Shown one piece after another: positions 20,202 to 28,212 of a DNA stretch of 64,000 nt. How positions within the stretch are numbered: the first letter of the stretch is position 1; each line of letters opens with the position of its first letter. The notes beneath the pieces are model-generated. The model was given only the letters and a program-made list of their open reading frames with translations. It was not told where the DNA came from and made no database searches. The position numbers and the translations under genes were made by a program. Origin of the DNA: Enterococcus sp. 9E7_DIV0242 (GTDB lineage Bacteria; Bacillota; Bacilli; Lactobacillales; Enterococcaceae); assembly GCF_002140975.2 (NCBI RefSeq), contig NZ_CP147247.1, positions 744,001-808,000 of the forward strand, read 5' to 3'.

Positions 20202-21023
20202 ATGAAGCACGAAAAAATTATCCCTAGTAAAAAATATCCCTTTAAAATATTTGAATTCCATTCTCGAGATACTGAAAGACTGATACTCCCTCATTGGCAC
20301 AGCAGTATGGAATTACTTTTTTGTTTAAGCGGTCTACTAGAAATCAGATACCCTCAATCTGTTCATCAAGTCCGGAAGAAGCATCTTTTTCTGATCAACA
20401 ACAATATCATCCATTCAACCAAAACACCTGAGCCCAGTCAGGTATTCGTTATTCAGTTTCCTTTAACCTTTATTAAGCGAATCACCGAGGAAACGTATGC
20501 TCAGTCGATTTATTTTGAGAAAGATTTATCAGAAAATGCAGAACTGATCAAACTAGTCAAAGAGATTCGTATGATTTACCAACAGGATAGTATCGCAAGC
20601 CGTGCGCTGGTAATGAGTAAAGTTTACGAAATCCTCTCGATTTTGCTGACAGCTTTTACTATCCCAACAGTCGAAATTAAAGAGATTCGTTCTGTTAAAA
20701 ATCTAGCTCAGCTCGATCAAATCAATCAGTTTATAGAAAAAAATCATAATCGAAATCTAACCTTAGAAGAAGTTGCTACAGCATTTAATTACAATACTTC
20801 CTATTTTTCAAGATATTATAAACAGTTCATGGGTATCACCTTCCTGGCCTATTTGCGGTCGGTCCGTTTAGATAAGGCCTATTCTATGCTGAGAGATACA
20901 GATTTGACCATTTTATCTATTTCCAATGAATGCGGATTCGGAAATGTAAAATCCTTTTATCTCGCGTTTAAAGAAGAATACGGTCTTTCTCCAAAGCAAT
21001 ACCGGCAAACATATTTAAAGTAA
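20202..21023 (+). CDS. AraC-family regulator of the PTS IIC-GH3 genes
   Basis: 273 residues. There is an N-terminal cupin region (HWHSSMELLFCLSGLLEIRYP) and a C-terminal double helix-turn-helix of about 100 residues, with the second-motif signature ILSISNECGFGNVKSFYLAFKE cut here as two overlapping halves ILSISNECGFGN and SFYLAFKEEYGLSPKQYR. AGGAGG precedes the ATG. It lies 92 bases upstream of the PTS gene in the same direction, and the promoter of that gene has a poor -35, as expected for an activator-dependent promoter. Ligand unknown. Confidence 0.87.
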   Translation: MKHEKIIPSKKYPFKIFEFHSRDTERLILPHWHSSMELLFCLSGLLEIRYPQSVHQVRKKHLFLINNNIIHSTKTPEPSQVFVIQFPLTFIKRITEETYAQSIYFEKDLSENAELIKLVKEIRMIYQQDSIASRALVMSKVYEILSILLTAFTIPTVEIKEIRSVKNLAQLDQINQFIEKNHNRNLTLEEVATAFNYNTSYFSRYYKQFMGITFLAYLRSVRLDKAYSMLRDTDLTILSISNECGFGNVKSFYLAFKEEYGLSPKQYRQTYLK

Positions 21024-21062
21024 AAATATGACCGATTTTTCGTAAAAATCCGAAAAGAAAAG

Positions 21063-21083
21063 TTAAGCGCTTCCGAATATAAT
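21063..21083 (+). promoter_or_regulatory. Promoter of the PTS IIC-GH3 operon with cre-like box
   Basis: TATAAT at 21078-21083 without a good -35. The partial cre-like TTAAGCGCTTCC lies at 21063-21074. Activation by the AraC protein and catabolite repression are inferred. Confidence 0.4.
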
Positions 21084-21115
21084 ACAAGTATCAAAGCGAA
21101 AAGGAGAGGTTCATT

Positions 21116-22387
21116 TTGAAAGCAAAAATCAGTCACTTATTTGATCGGTTGAGTCCCTTTTTCGATAAAATGGGAAACAGTCCGTATCTAAAAGCAATCT
21201 CAGGAGCAATGATGGCAACCTTGGGCCCGGTACTTATCGGATCAATCGCCGTGTTGTTAATGATATTGCCCGCTTCATTACCATTTCTATCATTTTTAGG
21301 AGATTTTTCAGATTTATTTGTAAAATTGAATACAGTCACAATTGGTGCCATGGCTCTTTATGTAGTTGTGTTGATGGCCTATCAGCTCGTAAGAAATCTT
21401 GATGAACACGAAGACGGGATTTCTGCAGGTATTATTTCTTTATTATGTTTTCTGATCATCACACCACTTGGGATTACTACAGATGAGGTAGCAGCTATAC
21501 CCACTACTTGGCTAGGTGCGCCCGGCGTTTTCTCTGCTATGTTTGTAGGACTAGTCAGCGCTCGTCTATATCTAGGCATCAAGCGAAAAGGCTGGACAAT
21601 TAAGATGCCTGAAGGTGTGCCGCCAATGGTAACAAAAGTATTTGAGTCCATTCTTCCTACAATTTTGATTGGATTAGTATTTATTCTTATTTCTTCACTG
21701 TTTGAAATGACTTCATTTGGAAATATGCATGAATTTGTCTACACAATCATTCAAAAACCGCTACAAGGAATTGGCGGATCGATCGGAGCAGTCATTCTTA
21801 TCTCCTTGATTCAGCAAATCCTATGGTTCTTTGGGATTCATGGAACAAACGTTGTTATGCCCATCGTTACGGCCTTATGGATGGCAATGGATGTGGAGAA
21901 TTTGAATGCAGTCGCTGCAGGTCAGACACCACCAAACATCACCGGTCTAGCCTTTTTCAATATTATCACTTGGGGTGGTATGGCCCTTGGCTTAGTACTT
22001 TTAATGCTACGAGCAAAAAGTAAGCAATTTCGAGAAGTCGGAAAAGTATCTATCGTCCCTGCGTTGTTTGGCATTACGGAACCAGTTATTTTCGGGACAC
22101 CCCTCGTTTTAAATTTCAGATTAGCCGTCCCTTTCATTACAAATAACTCGATTGCATTATTATTAGCTTATCTGTTGACCAAGTCTGGTTTAGTTGCACA
22201 TTTCTCTGGTGTACAGGCAATTTTTGGTTTACCTATCGGTTTTCATGCCGCTGTCCAAGGAAGTATTTCCATCATTCTCTTACAGCTCTTTATCCAATTG
22301 ATTTTATCTCCCTTGCTTTGGTACCCATGGTTCAAAGCGATGGATAACGAAACCTATCGCTTAGAACAAGAAGCCGAAAAAGAATAA
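21116..22387 (+). CDS. PTS EIIC permease, lactose/cellobiose type
   Basis: 423-residue integral membrane permease of the PTS Lac/cellobiose (Glc superfamily) class, with about ten hydrophobic segments. The motifs WFFGIHGTNVV and PALFGITEPVIFGTPLVLN are the conserved EIIC signatures around the substrate site. It starts with TTG at 21116, supported by AAGGAGAGG 6 bases upstream. No EIIA or EIIB gene is adjacent, so it must borrow them from elsewhere. The GH3 gene follows after 21 bases, suggesting a beta-linked glucoside or similar sugar. Confidence 0.9.
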   Translation: MKAKISHLFDRLSPFFDKMGNSPYLKAISGAMMATLGPVLIGSIAVLLMILPASLPFLSFLGDFSDLFVKLNTVTIGAMALYVVVLMAYQLVRNLDEHEDGISAGIISLLCFLIITPLGITTDEVAAIPTTWLGAPGVFSAMFVGLVSARLYLGIKRKGWTIKMPEGVPPMVTKVFESILPTILIGLVFILISSLFEMTSFGNMHEFVYTIIQKPLQGIGGSIGAVILISLIQQILWFFGIHGTNVVMPIVTALWMAMDVENLNAVAAGQTPPNITGLAFFNIITWGGMALGLVLLMLRAKSKQFREVGKVSIVPALFGITEPVIFGTPLVLNFRLAVPFITNNSIALLLAYLLTKSGLVAHFSGVQAIFGLPIGFHAAVQGSISIILLQLFIQLILSPLLWYPWFKAMDNETYRLEQEAEKE

Positions 22388-22408
22388 TCATAACCGGGAG
22401 GCCTTATC

Positions 22409-24628
22409 ATGAAAGAAGAAAAATTACAGGAGCTGCTCCATTCCTTGACATGGACAGAAAAAGTCGGGCAGCTCGTTCAATTGTCCGGGGAGTTCTTTAA
22501 TACCTCTGCATTGACTGTCGGTCCTCAACAAAAGCTGGGTATTTCAGATGATATCCTAAAAAATGTCGGTTCCGTCTTGAATGTTGCCGGCGCAATTAAA
22601 ACCAGTGAAATCCAACAACAGTACCTTGAAAACTCCAACCATAAGATCCCTTTACTGTTTATGGCAGATATCATCTATGGCTATCGCACTGTCTTCCCTA
22701 TTCCACTTGGACTAGGCGCAACGTGGAATCCCGAGCTTATAGAGGAAGCCTATACAGTGATCGGCAAGGAATCTCAAGCCGGTGGGGCCCATGTAACCTT
22801 TGCTCCGATGGTTGATTTGGTCAGAGATGCACGTTGGGGGCGTTGCTTGGAATCTACTGGCGAGGACAGCCTGCTAAATTCAGCCTTTGCTTCATCCATG
22901 GTCCGTGGTCTTCAAAAGGATTTGGATAAGCAAAAAGGAATCGCTTCTTGCGTGAAGCACTTTGCTGCTTATGGTGCAGCCGAAGCTGGGAGAGAATACA
23001 ACACTGTTGATATGTCTGAAAGAAAATTACGACAAGACTACCTTCCAAGCTACAAAGCAGCGATAGATGCCGGTTGCAAAATGGTCATGACTTCATTCAA
23101 TACCTATGATGGGGTTCCTGTTACCGGAAATGAATTCATTTTAAAAGATATCCTGCGCGATGAATGGGGCTTTGACGGGGTGCTCATTTCTGATTATGCA
23201 GCAGTCAGAGAACTAATCGATCATGGCATTGCTGAAGACAATAAAGAAGCCGCTTATCTAGCGATCAAAGCGACAAATGATATTGATATGAAATCGCCCT
23301 GTTACGCTAATGAATTACAACCTTTACTCAATGAAGGTCGTATTGATGGCGCTTTAATCGACCAAGCTGTTCTTCGCGTATTAAAGCTCAAAAATGACCT
23401 TGGACTTTTCGATGATCCGTATAGAGGAACAAATGAAGTGATAGAAAAAGAAACACTACTTAAAGAAGAGCATCGGACACTAGCAAAACAAGTAACGGCC
23501 GAATCAATTGTATTATTAAAAAACGACAATGAGCTTCTGCCACTTGATCCTCAAGCTAATGAAAAAATCTTGTTGGTTGGGCCTTATGGAGACAATCAAG
23601 AACTCATTGGTTTATGGGCAGTTCATGGCAAAACTACGGATACAATTTCCATCAAAACAGGAATCGAAGCTTATCTCAAACCAGAAAACTTTCAGGTCGA
23701 AAAAGGTTGTGATATGCTGGAAAGCTATGAATTTTTAGGAGAATTCGGTGCCACAAAAGATATGATCGACAGCTTGTCTATGTCTGACAAGGAAAAAGCC
23801 CAATATTTGACTCAAGCGCTAACTGCGGCAGAAAAAGCAGACATCATCATTTTTGCGATGGGTGAACATACTATGCAAAGTGGTGAAGCTGGTAGTCGTA
23901 CGGACATACGTCTTCCTCAGATTCAACGAGATTTCATGAAACAATTAGTGAAGCTTGGTAAAAAGACGGTCTTGTTATCCATCAGTGGTCGCCCTCTTAT
24001 TCTGACAGAAGAAGCGGACACAATCGATGCCATCTTACAGGTCTGGTTCCCGGGAACCGAAGGCGGACATGCAATTGCTGATATCCTATTTGGGAAATCT
24101 AATCCATCCGGACGATTAAGCATGAGCTTCCCCTATTCTGTTGGACAGTTACCCATTTATTACAATGAGTTCAAAACAGGACGTCCGTTGACTAGCTCGA
24201 CACATTCCGGTCGCTTTGTTTCTAAATATCTTGACAGCCCAAACACACCACTTTTCCCATTTGGTTATGGACTGAGCTACAGTGATATTCAATACACTGA
24301 GCTGACAGTGAGTGATACAATAATGACCGACGAGCTAACTATCAGCGTACAAATCAAGAACAACTCCACAAGAGATTGCTTGGAAACCGTCCAGCTTTAT
24401 ATCCAAGATGTTGTCGGTTCAGTTGTTCGACCTGTTAAGGAATTAAAACAATTCAAGAAAATAACAGTAGCCGGAAACAGCACAACTACTGTATCATTCA
24501 CATTAACTAGAGACGAATTAAATTATTATACTCGCTCAATGCACTACGCTGTCGAGAATGGCACATTCCTTGTTTTCGTTGGTCCAAATAGTCAAGATAC
24601 ACTGGAAGCCTCATTTGAATTAGTTTAA
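22409..24628 (+). CDS. Glycoside hydrolase family 3 (beta-glucosidase-like)
   Basis: 739 residues without a signal peptide, so cytosolic. The GH3 N-terminal barrel spans about 10-310: KHFAAYGAAEAGREYN and GFDGVLISDYAAV, where the Asp of SDY is the nucleophile. The GH3 C-terminal domain is about 370-590, and a fibronectin-III-like domain lies at about 650-735. Enzymes of this architecture release beta-linked glucose, xylose or similar residues. It is cotranscribed with the PTS permease. Because the imported sugar would be phosphorylated, the enzyme may accept a 6-phosphate or act on another substrate; specificity cannot be read from the sequence. Confidence 0.92.
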   Translation: MKEEKLQELLHSLTWTEKVGQLVQLSGEFFNTSALTVGPQQKLGISDDILKNVGSVLNVAGAIKTSEIQQQYLENSNHKIPLLFMADIIYGYRTVFPIPLGLGATWNPELIEEAYTVIGKESQAGGAHVTFAPMVDLVRDARWGRCLESTGEDSLLNSAFASSMVRGLQKDLDKQKGIASCVKHFAAYGAAEAGREYNTVDMSERKLRQDYLPSYKAAIDAGCKMVMTSFNTYDGVPVTGNEFILKDILRDEWGFDGVLISDYAAVRELIDHGIAEDNKEAAYLAIKATNDIDMKSPCYANELQPLLNEGRIDGALIDQAVLRVLKLKNDLGLFDDPYRGTNEVIEKETLLKEEHRTLAKQVTAESIVLLKNDNELLPLDPQANEKILLVGPYGDNQELIGLWAVHGKTTDTISIKTGIEAYLKPENFQVEKGCDMLESYEFLGEFGATKDMIDSLSMSDKEKAQYLTQALTAAEKADIIIFAMGEHTMQSGEAGSRTDIRLPQIQRDFMKQLVKLGKKTVLLSISGRPLILTEEADTIDAILQVWFPGTEGGHAIADILFGKSNPSGRLSMSFPYSVGQLPIYYNEFKTGRPLTSSTHSGRFVSKYLDSPNTPLFPFGYGLSYSDIQYTELTVSDTIMTDELTISVQIKNNSTRDCLETVQLYIQDVVGSVVRPVKELKQFKKITVAGNSTTTVSFTLTRDELNYYTRSMHYAVENGTFLVFVGPNSQDTLEASFELV

Positions 24629-24637
24629 AATACGTAA

Positions 24638-24677
24638 ACGAGCCTTGCATCGAAAAAATGCAAGGCTCGTTTTTTAT
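24638..24677 (+). terminator. Terminator after GH3
   Basis: Perfect 13-bp stem ACGAGCCTTGCAT/ATGCAAGGCTCGT (24638-24650 with 24658-24670) plus six T. Confidence 0.9.
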
Positions 24678-24748
24678 TCGTTTTTATGCTTGTACACTTT
24701 GCTTAGAAAAAAACGAAGTCCGGAAGTAAAAGACGATATCGTAGTGGA

Positions 24749-25171
24749 ATTTACATTACACAATATTTAGATTAGAACCTCGGAGGACAACCAGTTAGAG
24801 ATTACAGCTAAAACATTTACATTACACTCTGTTTAGATTAGAACCACACGATTTCAGCAAGGTTGGGACATGCTGATGTATTTACATTACACTCTGTTTA
24901 GATTAGAACGAGGAGTATGTAGCTCGAAATAAACGTTTTTCGTATTTACATTACACTCTGTTTAGATTAGAACAAAATATCTTCTAATCCACTGTTTAGA
25001 GACACCCGTATTTACATTACATTCTGTTTAGATTAGAACATGTATGCTGGAATGCTTATTATTGCATTAGCTGCATTTACATTACATTCTGTTTAGATTA
25101 GAACGCTTATAGGAGATATTTATTGTTTTTCATCAATTTTCATTTACATTACATTCTGTTTAGATTAGAAC
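24749..25171 (-). CRISPR. Orphan CRISPR array: seven 30-bp repeats, six spacers, type I-B-like repeat
   Basis: Repeats start at 24749, 24815, 24880, 24944, 25010, 25075 and 25142; spacers are 36, 35, 34, 36, 35 and 37 bases and all differ. On the minus strand each repeat begins GTTCTAATCTAAACAGA (first 17 bases of six of them) and ends GTAATGTAAAT. The end AATGTAAAT resembles type I-B repeats of Clostridioides and Listeria (RliB). Three repeats have ACACTCTG, three ACATTCTG (plus strand), and the leftmost is degenerate (ACACAATAT), which marks the trailer. So transcription is probably leftward from a leader at 25172-25290. No cas gene lies in the window. Confidence 0.93.
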
Positions 25172-25284
25172 CCCACTCCATTTTCTCCCTTGTGTAGCAA
25201 GGGATTGAGGGGCCATTTCTGTCGACCCCTCATTATTTCTCTTCTTCTTAACTTATTTTATCCAATCAATTGAGCAAAAGTCAA
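25172..25284 (-). promoter_or_regulatory. CRISPR leader with promoter and two hairpins
   Basis: On the minus strand: -35 TTGACT (25284-25279), 18-base spacer, -10 TAAAAT (25260-25255). Between it and the first repeat are two stems: TGAGGGG/CCCCTCA (25206-25212 with 25226-25232) and TCCCTTG/CAAGGGA (25186-25192 with 25198-25204). Neither is followed by a T-run. Confidence 0.6.
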
Positions 25285-25302
25285 TGCTATCAAGCTTTTT
25301 TC

Positions 25303-25350
25303 TATCTGTCGATCTCCCCGTATTTTTACACGATTGGAGTTCGACAGATA
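25303..25350. repeat. Inverted repeat downstream of the isomerase gene
   Basis: TATCTGTCGA-t-CTCC at 25303-25317 pairs with GGAG-t-TCGACAGATA at 25336-25350. It lies 26 bases past the isomerase stop and just before the CRISPR promoter. There is no T-run on the minus strand, so it is either a 3'-end stem or a binding site. Confidence 0.5.
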
Positions 25351-25375
25351 TGTTATTCTCAAAATCATTTCCTTC

Positions 25376-26206
25376 TTACAATGTCTCGATCAGTTTCTTC
25401 GCTTGAGCGATTTTCTCATCTTTCGTTTCTTCCAACACAATGTTGATCAAAGGCTTGTTCTTATTGATAATGTCCAACATGCCTTTGACATCCATCAAAC
25501 CTTCACCAACAGCAGTTGGAACGATCTTCCCCTCTTCTATCACAAAATCCTTCAAATGAATGGCTACAATTTTTTCACCGAAAAGGTCAAACGCTTCTTG
25601 CAGAATCTTTGTTTGATCTTTGTAATTATCTGCTGTGATCAAGTTGGTTGCATCCAAAATCACACCCAAATAATCGGAATCGATGCGTTGAACAAGTACA
25701 TTCATTTTTTCTACGGAATAAACTGGATGATTCAAGCCTGGTTCGATACCGACCATCATGCCATATTTCTCACCACAGTCTACTAATCGTTGGATTGAGA
25801 CAACCGCTTTTTCAAATGCTTCTTCTGTAAAGTTTTTTTCCGTATAAATGATTTCTTCTAAAACATTCCCTGTTTCTGAAGCAACCATCGAAGCCCCAAA
25901 ATACTTTGCATATTTTAGATAGCTTTCAAATTTCTGTAAAGCTTCTTCACGTATCACTTCATCGGGATGAATCATATTGATATAGCAGCTCAAAATGGCA
26001 ATCTGCACCTCTTGTTTCATAAATGTATTTTTCATATAAGTACCAAAGCCCGGTGACAGATGCTCTTTGCCACTCGGCAGTTCAGGGAACGACATAGCTA
26101 AAGCGAGTTGAACATTGCTGATTCCAACTGCTTTTATTTTTTCAGGTAATTCAGTATAGGTATGATTTCCTGATATATCATGCCCTCTAACGGTTAAATT
26201 ATACAA
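25376..26206 (-). CDS. Sugar phosphate isomerase/epimerase-like TIM barrel protein
   Basis: About 276 residues of the xylose-isomerase-like (AP endonuclease 2) superfamily. Four acidic/His metal-site segments are visible: GIEPGLNHP, GVILDATNLI, VAIHLKDFV and NIVLEETKD. It is the last gene of the TRAP transporter cluster, so it probably converts the imported sugar acid or a derivative. I prefer the TTG start at 26206, because GAGGAG lies 8 bases upstream. An in-frame ATG at 26230 has only a weak site. The precise reaction is unknown. Confidence 0.8.
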   Translation of the reverse strand: MYNLTVRGHDISGNHTYTELPEKIKAVGISNVQLALAMSFPELPSGKEHLSPGFGTYMKNTFMKQEVQIAILSCYINMIHPDEVIREEALQKFESYLKYAKYFGASMVASETGNVLEEIIYTEKNFTEEAFEKAVVSIQRLVDCGEKYGMMVGIEPGLNHPVYSVEKMNVLVQRIDSDYLGVILDATNLITADNYKDQTKILQEAFDLFGEKIVAIHLKDFVIEEGKIVPTAVGEGLMDVKGMLDIINKNKPLINIVLEETKDEKIAQAKKLIETL

Positions 26207-26417
26207 ATCGACACTCCTCTTCGTTTTCATTACTTTCTGATTATAAAATAGGAAACAGGCTGCTGACAATCAATGATTATCAGTAGCCCTGCTTCTTTAT
26301 TTTTTAACTGTTAACTGTTTGACCTCCCCCTTTGATCTATAGAAAACTGCCTTCTCTGGTTATTCTATCGTTTTTCGTGAAAGTTTGGGGTGATCACGAA
26401 AAACTGATTTTATGTGA

Positions 26418-27713
26418 TTAAGAAGCGAGATTTGGCAGCCACATAACAACATCTGGGAAATAGGTAATCAAGAGTAATACTGCTAAGATAGCAATATAGA
26501 ATGGGACGAGGGGCTTGAGCATCTGTTCTGCTTTGACCCCACCGACACTGGCTCCAACATACAGCCCTGAACCAACTGGCGGTGTGATCGAACCCACACA
26601 TAAGTTCATGATTGCGAACAATCCGAAATGAACAGGATCAACACCAACACTCGTTACAACCGGTAAGAAAATCGGTGTAAAGATCATGATTGCCGGACCA
26701 ACATCCATAAACATTCCTACAATCAGCAACACAATATTTACTAACAATAAGATAATGATTTTATTATCTGTCAAACCTAGGATCGCTGCGCTGATCGCCT
26801 GTGGAATCCCTGTAAAGGCCATCGCAAATGACATCATGGAAGATGTTGCCAATAAGAAAGCAATCGTACCTGTAGTTAATACAGCATCTTTTAGCATTCT
26901 CGGAATATCCTTAACAGTCACTGTCTTATAGAAGAAAATTGCGATAAACAGTGAGTAAGCGACAGCAATCGCTGATGCTTCAATTGCTGTAAATAAACCA
27001 GACAAAATCCCGCCGATGATGATAACAATCAGCATGACACTTGGTAATGCCTCTTTCAAAACAGTTCCAACTGAACCTAGTTCTGAACGACTAATTGTTT
27101 TGTAGTTATTTCTCTTTGCATGTACAAACGCGACAAACATGATACTTAATGCCCATAATGCCCCTACTAAATAACCACCTAAAAATAGAGAAGAAATCGA
27201 TGCTCCACTGGCAACCAATGAATACATGATAAACGCAGTACTTGGAGGAATAACCATTCCTGTCGGTGCCGAAGCAATATTGGCAGCTGTCGCAAATTTA
27301 CGATCATAGCCGGCTTTGACCTGTTGAGGAATCAATACGCCACCAATTGCTGTTGAAGCTGCAATCGCTGAACTGGACATTGAACCAAACAAAGCATTAC
27401 CCAGAATATTCGTATGTGCTAATCCGCCTGGCACACGGCCAACAAACAACATGGCGAAATTCACGAGCTTTTCAGCGATTCCGCCGCCATTCATAATAAT
27501 CCCCGAGAGGACAAAGAACGGAATGGCTACTAAAGAGAAACTATTTAAACTGGACACCATTTTCTGTGCAGAGGTAAAGACTGCAATATCAAATGGAACA
27601 ACTAACAACAACGTTGCGATCGAGGAAACAGCTACACTGATTGCAATAGGCATTCCCAAAATCAACAATATGGCAAAAACGATGAATAAAATCAGACCTG
27701 CTTCTAACGCCAT
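26418..27713 (-). CDS. dctM: TRAP transporter large permease DctM
   Basis: 431-residue membrane protein with about twelve hydrophobic segments, the ion-coupled translocation subunit of a tripartite ATP-independent periplasmic-type transporter. GNALFGSMSSSAIAASTAIGG is represented by its core FGSMSSSAIAASTAIG, and ITPPVGSGLYVGASV is the other family signature. It starts two bases beyond the stop of the small permease gene. TRAP systems carry sugar acids; the neighbouring GH105 and kdu genes suggest an unsaturated uronide. Confidence 0.93.
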   Translation of the reverse strand: MALEAGLILFIVFAILLILGMPIAISVAVSSIATLLLVVPFDIAVFTSAQKMVSSLNSFSLVAIPFFVLSGIIMNGGGIAEKLVNFAMLFVGRVPGGLAHTNILGNALFGSMSSSAIAASTAIGGVLIPQQVKAGYDRKFATAANIASAPTGMVIPPSTAFIMYSLVASGASISSLFLGGYLVGALWALSIMFVAFVHAKRNNYKTISRSELGSVGTVLKEALPSVMLIVIIIGGILSGLFTAIEASAIAVAYSLFIAIFFYKTVTVKDIPRMLKDAVLTTGTIAFLLATSSMMSFAMAFTGIPQAISAAILGLTDNKIIILLLVNIVLLIVGMFMDVGPAIMIFTPIFLPVVTSVGVDPVHFGLFAIMNLCVGSITPPVGSGLYVGASVGGVKAEQMLKPLVPFYIAILAVLLLITYFPDVVMWLPNLAS

Positions 27714-27715
27714 AT

Positions 27716-28201
27716 CTACCCCTCCTGTTCACTTTCTTCTTTGACCGGCTGTTCCAATAGGTTCAGCAGACTGTAGATAAACATAATAACTCCTGATACA
27801 GGAACAGCTAGATAGACATACCCCATCGGAATAGAAAGGGATGGTGAAATCTGTCCCATTGTTACAGTTACTGCTTTCCAGCCTCCAAAAACCATGATAA
27901 CTGCTGCGAACACTAAGAATAAGACCTGTACAACAATTTCTAACAACCGTTTATTGCTTCCACTAAGGTGATCACTCAGCATAGTTACAGCTAAATGGCT
28001 TCTTTTCCCAACAACGTAGGCAGAAGCCAGCATTGACAACCAGACTAAGCCAAAACGAACAAGTTCTTCTGTTACGGTATTCGGACTATTCAATACAGTT
28101 CTGGTAAATACTTGATAAAGAACGACCAGAATCATCACTGTCAAAAGAACAGAACCGAAAATCTCCAAAAATTTATCTAAAGCATTTCTTACTGCTTTCA
28201 T
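27716..28201 (-). CDS. dctQ: TRAP transporter small permease DctQ
   Basis: 161 residues with four hydrophobic segments, the usual DctQ size and shape. VFTRTVLNSPNTVTEELVRFGLVW is represented by TRTVLNSPNTVTEELVR, a family-typical stretch, followed by SYVVGKRSHLAV-like AYVVGKRSHLAVTML. It bridges the binding protein and DctM. It lies between dctP and dctM with gaps of 11 and 2 bases. Confidence 0.92.
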   Translation of the reverse strand: MKAVRNALDKFLEIFGSVLLTVMILVVLYQVFTRTVLNSPNTVTEELVRFGLVWLSMLASAYVVGKRSHLAVTMLSDHLSGSNKRLLEIVVQVLFLVFAAVIMVFGGWKAVTVTMGQISPSLSIPMGYVYLAVPVSGVIMFIYSLLNLLEQPVKEESEQEG

Positions 28202-28212
28202 TCTTACTCCCC

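Noticed and set aside
24749..25171. The array as iterons of a replication origin or as regulator sites
   Set aside because: Spacers are all different and of constant 34-37 base length, one end repeat is degenerate, and there is no replication gene near; CRISPR fits better.
25303..25350. Inverted repeat as a Rho-independent terminator of the isomerase gene
   Set aside because: No T-run follows on the minus strand (it reads A-rich), so I list it only as an inverted repeat.
24629..26417. Search for cas genes around the array
   Set aside because: Flanking genes are a GH3 hydrolase and an isomerase/TRAP cluster; no Cas1, Cas2, Cas3, Cas5-8 or Cas9-like product anywhere in the window.
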